A DNA stretch of 14,810 nucleotides, taken from Candidatus Eiseniibacteriota bacterium (lineage in GTDB: Bacteria; Eisenbacteria; RBG-16-71-46). Location of the stretch: the NCBI GenBank assembly GCA_005893185.1, contig VBOS01000230.1, positions 1-14,810 on the forward strand. Reading direction: 5' to 3'. This document shows positions 1-7,000 of the stretch, in pieces. Position 1 is the stretch's first letter, and each line of letters begins with the position of its first letter. Made by a program: the position numbers and the translations under genes. The notes under the pieces were generated by a model. The model did not search any database. It was not told the DNA's origin and was given only the letters and a program-made list of their open reading frames with translations.

Positions 1-133
1 AAGGGCTTGGGTGGCGTGCTGGTCGAGTTGTGCGAGCGGCCGCGTGCCACGCGACGGCGGCGTTGAATCGACGACTCGAGCACGCCACGGCCGGCGAGAA
101 GCGACAGCATCTCCATCGGCGCGGCCAGATGAG
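1..133 (-). other. Edge segment, possible start of a further minus-strand gene
   Basis: This stretch lies downstream of the stop (TAA, complement of 134-136) of the bi-domain oxidoreductase. On the minus strand an open frame begins with ATG at 116 (or 110) and stays open to the window edge, giving about 38 residues (MEMLSLLAGRGVLESS...). Its third codon positions are clearly richer in G/C than the other two minus frames, and an ATG 17 nt after the preceding stop would suit an operon. Against this, there is no convincing ribosome-binding site and I do not recognise the peptide. It may be the 5' end of a gene or plain intergenic DNA. Confidence 0.2.
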
Positions 134-2320
134 TTACCCCAACGCGAACGGAAACCGCGTCTCCAGCGTCACGACCCGCCGCTCGGCGATCGAGCGGCGC
201 GCGGCCAGGAGCGCCTGAGCGGAGAGCACGAAGCTCTCGGTGAAGTCTTCGGCGCCGCTCGCGCGCCGGAACTGCGCCATCATCGCCTCGAGCATCGCCC
301 TCTGGCCGGCGTCGGGCTGCACTCGCGCGATGCGCTTGCCGCCGGCTCCGCCGCGCAGCCGCAGTTCGCGGAAGCCCAGCAGCCGGGCCGAGCGGCCACC
401 GCCCAGCACGTCCACGCTCTCGCGCTCCCACCCGGCATGGCTGCCGCAAACGTAGTCCACGATGCCGATCCCGCCGCTCGCGAAGCGCATCTGGATCGCC
501 CAGCTCTCGTGGCGATGGCTGGGATCGGGCGTCTCGATGGCGTGCACTTCGACGGGCAGGCTCTTCGCGAACCAGATCGCCAGGTCGATGAAGTGGCAGA
601 CGTCGCCGAACAGGATGCCGCCGCCCTCCGCCGGATCCTGGTACCAGCTGTCGGCGGGGACGGGGGCCGCGCGCACGGTGGCAACCACCTGTCGCGCCTT
701 GACGCCGGCGAAGTGCGCGAGCGTCTCCCTGCTGAGCGCGCTGAAGCGGCGGTTGTGGCCGACCCAGAGGCTCGGCGCATCTGCGCCGCGCGCGCCGAGA
801 GCCGCGACGATCGGCGCAAGCTCGTCTTCGGTGAGCGCCAGCGGCTTCTCGACGTACACGTGCTTGCCGGCCTCGAGCGCCATGCGCGCGAAGCGGGCGT
901 GGCTGTCGTGGCGCGTTGCGATCAGCACGGCGTTGATCTCGGGATCGCCGATCACGCGCTCCACTTCGGTCGTGGCGTAGCGGAAGCCGTAGCGCCGCGC
1001 GAGGGCTTCCGCATTCGCCCCGTGGGCCGTGCACACGCCCTGCAGACTCAGGCCTTCGAGCTTCTCGAAGTGCGGCAGCAGCATCGACTTCGCGTAGTTG
1101 CCTGCGCCGATCAGGCCGAGCCGCACCGCGCCGCGCGCATCACCGGCCGCGATCCGCAGCGTGTGCGGCTCGGCGGCGGGCGTCACGCGCTCGGGCTCGG
1201 GGTACTCGAACACGATGCCGACAGCAGATGCCAGCTCGCCGCCTGCCATCTGGTCGAACACCTTCATCGCGTCGCCGAACGGGAAGCGATGCGTGATGAG
1301 CCGTGACATGTCGAGCCGGCCCTGCGCGACGAGGTCGAGGAACGCCTCCATGTTGCGCTGTGCGGTCCAGCGCACGTATCCGATCGGGTAGTCGCTGCCG
1401 CGCGCGATGTAGTCGGGATCGAACATGCCGGCGCCCATCGCGCGGCTGAAGAGGAAGTCGATCTCCTTGCCGAACCAGGTGCGCCAGTCGAGCTGGATGG
1501 CCGTGTTGCCGAGGCACACGACGCGACCGCGGTCGCGGACCAGCGCGGCGGCCATCTCGATCGGATCGTTGCTCTTGGTGGAGGTGGTGACGAGAACTGC
1601 GTCCACGCCGCGCCCGCCGCTCACGCGCAGCGCGTGGTAGAGCGCGTCGTCGGGCGTGGCGCCACTGGCGGCCTCGGCGCCGTTCGCGACCGCCAAGTCG
1701 CACTTCGAGGCGTCGAGGTCCACCCCCACCACGCGGCAGCCGCTGGCGCGGCAGAGCTGCACCAGGAACTGGCCCAGGAGCCCCAAGCCGATCACCGCCA
1801 CGGTCTCGCCCAGCTCGAGGCGCGCCTGACGCATGCCCTGCAGCGCGATCGCGCCGATCGCGGTGGCGCTCGCGGCTTCCATACTCACCCCCGCCGGCAC
1901 AGGCACGACGAGGTTGCGCGGCACGGCGTTGTACTCGGCGTGCGTTGCGATTCCCTCGCCGATCGCGGCCACGCGGTCGCCTGTGTGGAGCTCGTCCACC
2001 GCTGAGCCCGCCTCGATCACGGTGCCGGCGCAGCTATAGCCCAGCGTGGCCGGTGCCTTGAGGCGCTCCTGCACCTTGCGGAGCGTGGGCACCAGGCCCT
2101 GCTCCTTCAGCGTGTCGAGCACCTGCCGCACCTGGTCGGGGCGCTCGCGGGCCTTGTCCACCAGGCTCATGCGCGCCTGGGTGACCTTCATCTTCTCGGT
2201 GCCCACGCTCACGAACGAGAAGTGGGTGCGGATCAGGACTTCGCCCGAGCGCACCTGGGGCAACGGTACCTCGCTCATGTCGAGCGCACCGTTCCTCAGG
2301 TACTGGCGGATCTGCTTCAT
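134..2320 (-). CDS. Bi-domain oxidoreductase: zinc-type dehydrogenase fused to Gfo/Idh/MocA dehydrogenase
   Basis: This 728-residue protein joins two NAD(P)-dependent modules. Residues 1 to about 375 are a medium-chain (alcohol dehydrogenase-like) reductase with a GroES-like part (GYSCAGTVIEAG near 94) and a Rossmann fold (AVIGLGLLGQ near 175, acidic VDLD at the end of strand 2). Residues from about 399 are a Gfo/Idh/MocA module with LGLIGAGNYAKS (401-412), the EKP signature (491-493), GHNRRFS (521-527) and GDVCHFIDL (572-580). The usual GHE zinc signature of classical alcohol dehydrogenases is absent. Members of this bi-domain type are often found in surface-polysaccharide gene sets and are thought to act on sugars or sugar nucleotides; the substrate here is unknown. 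The ATG at 2320 follows an AGAGGAA ribosome-binding site about 10 nt upstream. A promoter-like element and a hairpin lie in the 166-nt gap before it. Family assignment is firm; the role is inference. Confidence 0.9.
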   Translation of the reverse strand: MKQIRQYLRNGALDMSEVPLPQVRSGEVLIRTHFSFVSVGTEKMKVTQARMSLVDKARERPDQVRQVLDTLKEQGLVPTLRKVQERLKAPATLGYSCAGTVIEAGSAVDELHTGDRVAAIGEGIATHAEYNAVPRNLVVPVPAGVSMEAASATAIGAIALQGMRQARLELGETVAVIGLGLLGQFLVQLCRASGCRVVGVDLDASKCDLAVANGAEAASGATPDDALYHALRVSGGRGVDAVLVTTSTKSNDPIEMAAALVRDRGRVVCLGNTAIQLDWRTWFGKEIDFLFSRAMGAGMFDPDYIARGSDYPIGYVRWTAQRNMEAFLDLVAQGRLDMSRLITHRFPFGDAMKVFDQMAGGELASAVGIVFEYPEPERVTPAAEPHTLRIAAGDARGAVRLGLIGAGNYAKSMLLPHFEKLEGLSLQGVCTAHGANAEALARRYGFRYATTEVERVIGDPEINAVLIATRHDSHARFARMALEAGKHVYVEKPLALTEDELAPIVAALGARGADAPSLWVGHNRRFSALSRETLAHFAGVKARQVVATVRAAPVPADSWYQDPAEGGGILFGDVCHFIDLAIWFAKSLPVEVHAIETPDPSHRHESWAIQMRFASGGIGIVDYVCGSHAGWERESVDVLGGGRSARLLGFRELRLRGGAGGKRIARVQPDAGQRAMLEAMMAQFRRASGAEDFTESFVLSAQALLAARRSIAERRVVTLETRFPFALG

Positions 2321-2394
2321 CGTCGGTTCGTTCCTCTCGAGGGGCGACCGATGCCGGGGTGCGTGTCCCTCGCAGCTCCCGCGCCGGACGCGCA

Positions 2395-2421
2395 GCGTGC
2401 CTCCGAGGCGTCGGAGGACGC
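2395..2421. other. Stem-loop in the leader of the bi-domain oxidoreductase gene
   Basis: GCGT plus CCTCCGA (2395-2398, 2400-2406) pairs with TCGGAGG plus ACGC (2411-2421). This makes an 11-bp GC-rich stem with one bulged base (2399) and a 4-nt loop GGCG. It sits between the stop of the small membrane-protein gene (2487) and the start at 2320. It could end the upstream transcript or fold in the 5' leader. No T-run follows on either strand, so a classical intrinsic terminator is not supported. Confidence 0.45.
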
Positions 2422-2437
2422 AGACGAGGCCGAACCG

Positions 2438-2466
2438 ATACTAGCGGTGCCGGCTTGGGCGAGGAA
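2438..2466 (-). promoter_or_regulatory. Possible promoter for the bi-domain oxidoreductase gene
   Basis: On the minus strand TTCCTC (complement of 2461-2466) and TAGTAT (complement of 2438-2443) are exactly 17 nt apart. TAGTAT is close to the bacterial -10 consensus, while the -35 box is poor. The same TAGTAT hexamer is found at both ends of the 13105-13250 gap. Initiation near 2431 would give a leader of about 110 nt that includes the 2395-2421 hairpin. Confidence 0.3.
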
Positions 2467-2486
2467 GCCGCCGGCCCGCGAAGGCC

Positions 2487-2891
2487 TCAGGCCGCGCGGT
2501 CCGTGTATGCGCGATCGGGGTACAGACGCGCCAGCTCGGGCGAGATGCGCCGCGGCCGCCCGCGCTGATACTGCGCGTCTCCGAACGCCAGCATGAGCAC
2601 GAAGATGGGCGTGAGGAAGGCCAGGCCGGCCGCGTACCCGCCGCCCTTGCCGAACGCGCGGGCCAGGTCGATGCAGAGGGCGAGACTCAGGAAGAGATTC
2701 ACGAACGGGATGCACAGGAGCAGCACCCACCATCCGGGGCGCCCGATGATGCGCAGGAAGACGACCGCGCCGTAGATCGGGACCAGCGACTTCCAGCCGG
2801 GCTGGCCGGCCTTGGTGAAAATCTTCCAGATCGCAGCGACCATCAGGACAAAGGAGGCCGCGCCGGCCCCTTCGAGGATTCGCTCCATCAT
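2487..2891 (-). CDS. Small multi-pass membrane protein, DUF5684-like
   Basis: This 134-residue protein is mostly hydrophobic. It has membrane segments at about 12-24, 36-50, 53-76 and 87-103, followed by a charged tail. The run GWKSLVPIYGAVVFLRIIGR (32-51), then PGWW, IPFVNL, DLARAFGKG and FGDAQYQ, is the hallmark pattern of the DUF5684 family. That family consists of small membrane proteins of unknown function, often described as next to signal peptidase genes. No such gene is nearby here. I placed the start at the tandem ATGs at 2891 because GGGAGG lies 6-7 nt upstream. An in-frame start at 2924 would add 11 residues without an equally good ribosome-binding site. The function is unknown. 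Confidence 0.8.
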   Translation of the reverse strand: MMERILEGAGAASFVLMVAAIWKIFTKAGQPGWKSLVPIYGAVVFLRIIGRPGWWVLLLCIPFVNLFLSLALCIDLARAFGKGGGYAAGLAFLTPIFVLMLAFGDAQYQRGRPRRISPELARLYPDRAYTDRAA

Positions 2892-3008
2892 GGCTGCCTC
2901 CCTGGAATCGATTCGGCGCGGCACAGCGGAAGAGCCAAGCCGAATTCCGAGCCTGTGGCGGGAGTTATCGGCTCGGAGCGCTGCTCGAATGAGTGGGGAA
3001 ACCGCAGG

Positions 3009-3038
3009 TCCCGCGATCGCAACGAGGCTCGCGCGGGA
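3009..3038. other. Inverted repeat downstream of the broken DUF362 gene
   Basis: TCCCGCG (3009-3015) and CGCGGGA (3032-3038) form a 7-bp stem around a 16-nt loop. It lies 13-42 nt past the TAG stop at 3051 on the minus strand. Its position suits a transcription terminator, but no T-tract follows, so this is a weak call. Confidence 0.2.
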
Positions 3039-3050
3039 ACTGCCGCCGCC

Positions 3051-4074
3051 CTACGCCTTCCGCCAGGCCTCGCCGCTGCCGTAGGCGTTGAACAGCGAGC
3101 CCCAGCCGGTCGCGAGGATTTCGCGCACGCGCGGCTTGCCCTTGACCGGGTACCAGTAGCCGTCGTGGTAGGCGCGGGAGGCGGCATAGCTCCACGGCAC
3201 GATCGGCGAGCGCAGCAGCAGGTTCTCGAGCGGCTTGAGCGGTCCCCAGTAGATGAGCTTCTGGCCCCACGAGGCGAACGTGTTCTCGTTGAGCGAGCCG
3301 CGGAAGCCGAAGTTCACGTTGCGGATGTCGTCCCCCACGATCTCGATCTCGCTCGGGTTGCCGACCCCCAGCCCGTGCTCGTGGGCGAGGCGGATGAACT
3401 TGCATGGCGCGCGGTCCCGGGCCCTCGCCGGCGATCGTGCCGTCCATGACCGCGAAGATGCCGGGGTGGATCTCCTTCTGGATGCGCAGCAGGTCCACGA
3501 GCGTCTCGTGGATCACCGAGTGCGTCCAGTGCCGGTTGAGGTTGAGGAGCCCGCCGAATGCGTTCTTCATCGCGCCGGTGGTGCCGGTGAAGACGTGGGT
3601 CTTCACGGTCGGCATGTGGATCACGTTCTTGCCGATCAGCAGCTTCGGGATCTGGATCCCCTGCTTGTCGAATACGCGATCGAGCACGAGCAGCTTCGAC
3701 TTCGGCTCGTAGCGCACCCACTCGGTGGGCGGCTCGCTCAGGTACTGGATCGGCACGTGGTAGCGCTCGAGCACCGGGCCGAGGTGGTTCTTCACCGTGC
3801 CCTCGCGGCAGCTCACGACCACGGTATCGTTCTGGGCCGCGATCAGGTCGCGCGAGACGTCGTAGCCGTCGCGCTTCATCTTCTCGATCACGCCGTGCAT
3901 CTGCCACGGGGTGGTCGAGCAGGCGGGCATGTAGACGTGCCACGAGATGTTGATCCGGAGGCATGTCTGCTGGTCGAACGGCAATGCCTGGCGGTAGCCG
4001 GCCAGGTCCATGAGGCAGCCGTAGTCCTCGACGACGGTCTCGGGAGATGTGCGAAGCACTGCGACTTTGGACAT
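3051..4074 (-). pseudogene. DUF362-family gene disrupted by an out-of-frame internal deletion
   Basis: The first 224 codons from ATG 4074 encode a DUF362-like protein. They include IPKLLIGKNVIHMPTVKTH (142-160), GTTGAMKNAFGGLLN (164-178) and VMDGTIAGEGPGPRAM (209-224). After codon 224 (3403-3405) this frame turns into Arg/Pro-rich text. The neighbouring frame, from 3404 to TAG at 3051-3053, continues the family with CKFIRLAHEHGLGVGNPSEI and then VGDDIRNVNFGFRGSLNE. From memory of the family, about 30-35 residues normally lie between GPGPR-M and the (K)FIRLAHE-GLG motif, including the LASxDxVAxDAVAAKMMGF part. They are missing here. The lesion is therefore a deletion of roughly 95-105 nt not divisible by three, in the organism or in the assembly. 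The start is supported by GAGGAG 4-5 nt upstream. DUF362 proteins are of uncertain function, some linked to iron-sulfur proteins. Confidence 0.75.
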
Positions 4075-4158
4075 GAGGCTCCTCGGGGGGCAGGTGTCGG
4101 GGTCGGGGCGGTGCCGCGTTCTGCGTATCCCGAATCACCAGTCTACCAGACTTTGGAT

Positions 4159-4178
4159 GCCCGCTTCACGCGGCGGGC
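4159..4178. other. Small inverted repeat over the stop codon of the propeller gene
   Basis: GCCCGC (4159-4164) and GCGGGC (4173-4178) form a 6-bp stem with an 8-nt loop that contains the TGA stop (complement of 4166-4168). It may contribute to termination or be chance in GC-rich DNA. No T-tract follows. Confidence 0.15.
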
Positions 4179-6853
4179 TTCGCCACGGGGCGCTCCGCCA
4201 GGGACGCTGCAGACGAGGTCGCGCCACTTCCACCACGCCGACGAGCATCGCCGGAGGACCGCTTCGAGCGGAGACGTAGAGGATCCCTGAGGGCCAGCGC
4301 CCTCGGACCCGTCGAATCAGTCCAGGACCACGGGCTGTAGTAGACGCCAGCCCGCAGACGCGTCGTGTCGAATGACAGATTCCCGGCGCGCTCGAAGTGG
4401 CGGTCGAGCACGGTGGCCACGCGACGGCCGGCGATGTCGAACACGCCCAGGCTGACTGCTGCGGGTGCCGGCAGCGAGAAAGCAATCCGCACGCTGCCGC
4501 GCGCGGGATTCGGCGACAGCGTGAATGACGCCCCGCCCGCCAGCTGGGGCGGGTCCGACTCCCGGCGCGATACCGATCTTGGAGCGCTCGGATCCAGCGC
4601 CAAGGCCGCGAAGCCCCCCGACGGATATCCCCCGAGACGTGTGAAGCGTCCTCCCACGTAGAGCACGTCGTCCGTCACCGTAAGCGCGTCCACGGCGTCG
4701 AACGGATCAGAGAACCCCCCGCGCATGTCCGGGTCCCAGGGTAGGACTGCGCCGGTCGCCGCATCGATCGCGGCGAGGTTGGGGCGAGGCACGGTGGCGA
4801 CGGTGTCGAACTTGCCCCCCACGAACAATGTGTTGCCCCACAGGGCTAGCGCGCGGGCCACGGGCTGGATTCCCACCACCAGTTGCTGGTACTCGGACAC
4901 GAGCGTGGGGGCCCACGAGAGCATGCGCCCAGAGCTGTCGAAGGCGAGTAGCCCCGTGTGTTCGGGAAGTGGATAGAACCAGCCGCCGACGAAGGTCGAC
5001 TGGCCGACCGAGAGGATCGAGTGCGCGTCGAAGAACCGCAACGAGCCGAGCACGGCTTGGTTCGGATTCCAGGAGGTAGCGGCTCCCGTCGTGCCGTCCA
5101 CTTGAGCGACCCACTGGCGGGGCGCGCCACCGATCGTGTCGAACTCCCCGGCCACGAAGAGGGTGCTGCCGAACGCGCTCATTGCCCGGACCTGGCCGGA
5201 CTCGTAGCGTCCCCGAGGATTCGGTGCCCAGGGCAGCAGGCTACCGGTCCGGCCATCCAGCGCGAACAGGCCGTGCCGTGAAGCGCCGTTGATCTCGTCG
5301 ATGGACGCGGCCACGTACAGCGTGTGCCCGATCACGGCCATCCGGGTGAGTCGGGCATCGAATACGGTGACGCCGCTCGCCCACGGGTTCCAGTCGAGGA
5401 GCGCTCCGGTCGCGCCGTCGAAGGCCGCGAAGTGTCCGCGCGGCTGGCCGTCCACGCTCGTGAACTGCCCTGAAGCGTAAGCTCGCTCGCCATCCGTCGC
5501 GAGCGTCACGTAGTACGGGACGTCGAGCGTCGGGCTCCACTGGAGCGCTCGCCCGGTGGTCGCATCGAGCGCGGCCAGACCTGTTCGTGGCCGCCACTCG
5601 CCCATGCTCGTGAACTCCCCGCCGGCGAACACGGTGTTGCCGTCCGTCGCGAGCGCCAGCGTGATGCCGTCGGCCCGGGGATTCCATGGAGTCGCGACCC
5701 CGGTTCGGGCATCGACGGCCGCGAGATTCGGCCGACCACGACCGCCGAAATCGTACAGGTAACCACCGACGTACAACGTCTCGCCGTGCAGTGCCAAAGC
5801 CTTCGTCAGGCCCGCACCGATGCGCGCGTCGAAAGGCGTAGCCCGGGCGGTTCCGAGATCGAGTTCTGCAAGCGTGTGCCGAGGGGATCCGCCCGCGACG
5901 TCGAAGCCGCCGCCGGCGAACAGGGTCTTGCCGCGGATGACGATGCTGGAGACGTACGGCCAGATGTAGGCCCCGTGGGCGATGTACTGGCGGAGCGGTA
6001 GGAGCGCCGCGTCCCACGAGGCCACGGCGCCGGTGTCGAGCGTGACGGCCGCGATCGAGTTGCGCGGCTGACCGCCAACGTGATCGAACTCGCCGCCAAC
6101 CCAGGCAAGATTCCTCGCGAGCGCGATCGTCAGAACCGTGCCATCGGCCGCGGGGTTCCAGGCGGTGAGGCTACCGTCGGCCAGCGTGAACGCGGCCAGA
6201 TGCGGTCGCGATCGCCCCGCCACCGTGCTGAAGCTGCCGCCTACGAAGAGCGTTCCCCGCTCGGCGACCAGCGCGGTGACTGCCCCGTCGGCCTGCGGAT
6301 TCCATGTTGACACGGCGCCGGTCGATGCGTTCACCGCCGCGATGGCGTAATGCGGCTGCCCGCCCACGGCCTCGAAACGGCCTCCGATGTAGAGTACGTC
6401 GCCGTCGAGGGCCAACGCCGAAACCGCGTGAATCGGATTCACCGTCCCGGACCGGATCACGTACTCCACGTCGCCGACGCCTGGATCCCACGGGTCCACG
6501 GTGCCGTCGGCGCGCAGATGGGCAACGTTGTGATGCGACTGCCCGTCCACCGCCGTGAAGTCACCGCCGACGAACCAGCCTCCGCTCCCGTCCGAGATCA
6601 CGGCATGGACGATGCCGTTGACACGCGGGAAGTGTGGTCGCAACGCCCCACTCACGCGATCGATCGGGACGCCGCCGCCCGTTGTGGGGCCGACGTTGGA
6701 GAACGAGCCCGCGAGGTAGATGATGTTTCCGACGCGGGCGATCGAAGTGACCTCGCCGTCCGTGCCCCAGAAGTCCGGCTGCACCACCTGCGCGTGGGCC
6801 GGGGCGACAACGAGAAACAGGATGATGATGCCGGTAAGGTGGCGGTCAACCAT
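4166..6853 (-). CDS. Secreted multi-repeat beta-propeller protein with FlgD-like C-terminal module
   Basis: From ATG 6853 this is an 895-residue protein. Residues 1-21 (MVDRHLTGIIILFLVVAPAHA) are a classical signal peptide with an AHA|Q cleavage site. About 14 tandem repeats of roughly 45-60 residues follow, near 30-770. Their consensus is ALA-x2-G-x-TLYVGG-x-F-x2-VGG-x-PR-x3-LAA-x-D-x2-TG-x4-WNP-x-ADG. This resembles the DUF5122/delta-60 and related beta-propeller repeats, and 14 would fit two seven-bladed propellers. Residues 776-839 (SFTLSPNPARG...DIAGRRVATV...RLRAGVYY) are the FlgD-like Ig module used as a C-terminal sorting tail in FCB-type bacteria. The last 56 residues do not look like this module's normal short ending (see findings). 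I chose ATG 6853 over the upstream TTG at 6877 because it gives a clean signal peptide and lies about 23 nt from a promoter-like element. It is probably exported or surface-attached; ligand unknown. Confidence 0.85.
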   Translation of the reverse strand: MVDRHLTGIIILFLVVAPAHAQVVQPDFWGTDGEVTSIARVGNIIYLAGSFSNVGPTTGGGVPIDRVSGALRPHFPRVNGIVHAVISDGSGGWFVGGDFTAVDGQSHHNVAHLRADGTVDPWDPGVGDVEYVIRSGTVNPIHAVSALALDGDVLYIGGRFEAVGGQPHYAIAAVNASTGAVSTWNPQADGAVTALVAERGTLFVGGSFSTVAGRSRPHLAAFTLADGSLTAWNPAADGTVLTIALARNLAWVGGEFDHVGGQPRNSIAAVTLDTGAVASWDAALLPLRQYIAHGAYIWPYVSSIVIRGKTLFAGGGFDVAGGSPRHTLAELDLGTARATPFDARIGAGLTKALALHGETLYVGGYLYDFGGRGRPNLAAVDARTGVATPWNPRADGITLALATDGNTVFAGGEFTSMGEWRPRTGLAALDATTGRALQWSPTLDVPYYVTLATDGERAYASGQFTSVDGQPRGHFAAFDGATGALLDWNPWASGVTVFDARLTRMAVIGHTLYVAASIDEINGASRHGLFALDGRTGSLLPWAPNPRGRYESGQVRAMSAFGSTLFVAGEFDTIGGAPRQWVAQVDGTTGAATSWNPNQAVLGSLRFFDAHSILSVGQSTFVGGWFYPLPEHTGLLAFDSSGRMLSWAPTLVSEYQQLVVGIQPVARALALWGNTLFVGGKFDTVATVPRPNLAAIDAATGAVLPWDPDMRGGFSDPFDAVDALTVTDDVLYVGGRFTRLGGYPSGGFAALALDPSAPRSVSRRESDPPQLAGGASFTLSPNPARGSVRIAFSLPAPAAVSLGVFDIAGRRVATVLDRHFERAGNLSFDTTRLRAGVYYSPWSWTDSTGPRALALRDPLRLRSKRSSGDARRRGGSGATSSAASLAERPVAKPAA

Positions 6854-6882
6854 GCGGGCCCCCAAAGAGCGTAACAATCACG

Positions 6883-6911
6883 ATTCTCAGCCTGGGCCGG
6901 CCACGCGTCAA
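6883..6911 (-). promoter_or_regulatory. Sigma70-like promoter for the propeller gene
   Basis: On the minus strand TTGACG (complement of 6906-6911; five of six match TTGACA) is followed after exactly 17 nt by GAGAAT (complement of 6883-6888; four of six match TATAAT). The start site would be near 6876, giving a leader of about 23 nt before ATG 6853. It is the best-matching promoter I see in the window, and it argues against the TTG at 6877 as the start. Confidence 0.5.
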
Positions 6912-6951
6912 CCACCACGATCTGTGCTTCCCCTCGAAGCGGGCTCTGCGA

Positions 6952-6966
6952 TAAGCTGACGGCTTA
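6952..6966. promoter_or_regulatory. Short palindrome between divergent genes, possible operator
   Basis: TAAGC (6952-6956) and GCTTA (6962-6966) form a 5-bp inverted repeat with a 5-nt spacer (TGACG). It lies in the divergent gap between the propeller gene and the KAS III gene, 35 nt before the latter's GTG. An overlapping TTCCCC (6928-6933), 16 nt, GATAAG (6950-6955) could be a weak plus-strand promoter. Both readings are tentative. Confidence 0.2.
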
Positions 6967-7000
6967 ACGATCATCTCGGCCCGGAGGGAGAGCCCGCCTC

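Noticed and set aside
11..1306. 431-codon plus-strand open frame opposite the bi-domain oxidoreductase
   Set aside because: It is a mirror frame of a recognisable protein on the other strand, with low-complexity composition and no family features.
4139..4153. AGTCT-ACC-AGACT palindrome upstream of the DUF362 start as an operator
   Set aside because: The stem is 5 bp with a 3-nt loop and no supporting promoter, so it is too weak to annotate.
3253..4290. 345-codon plus-strand open frame opposite the DUF362 gene
   Set aside because: It is antisense to clear DUF362 motifs and has no features of its own.
6854..6877. TTG start at 6877 for the propeller protein
   Set aside because: It would put eight residues before a complete signal peptide and coincides with the predicted transcription start; ATG 6853 fits better.
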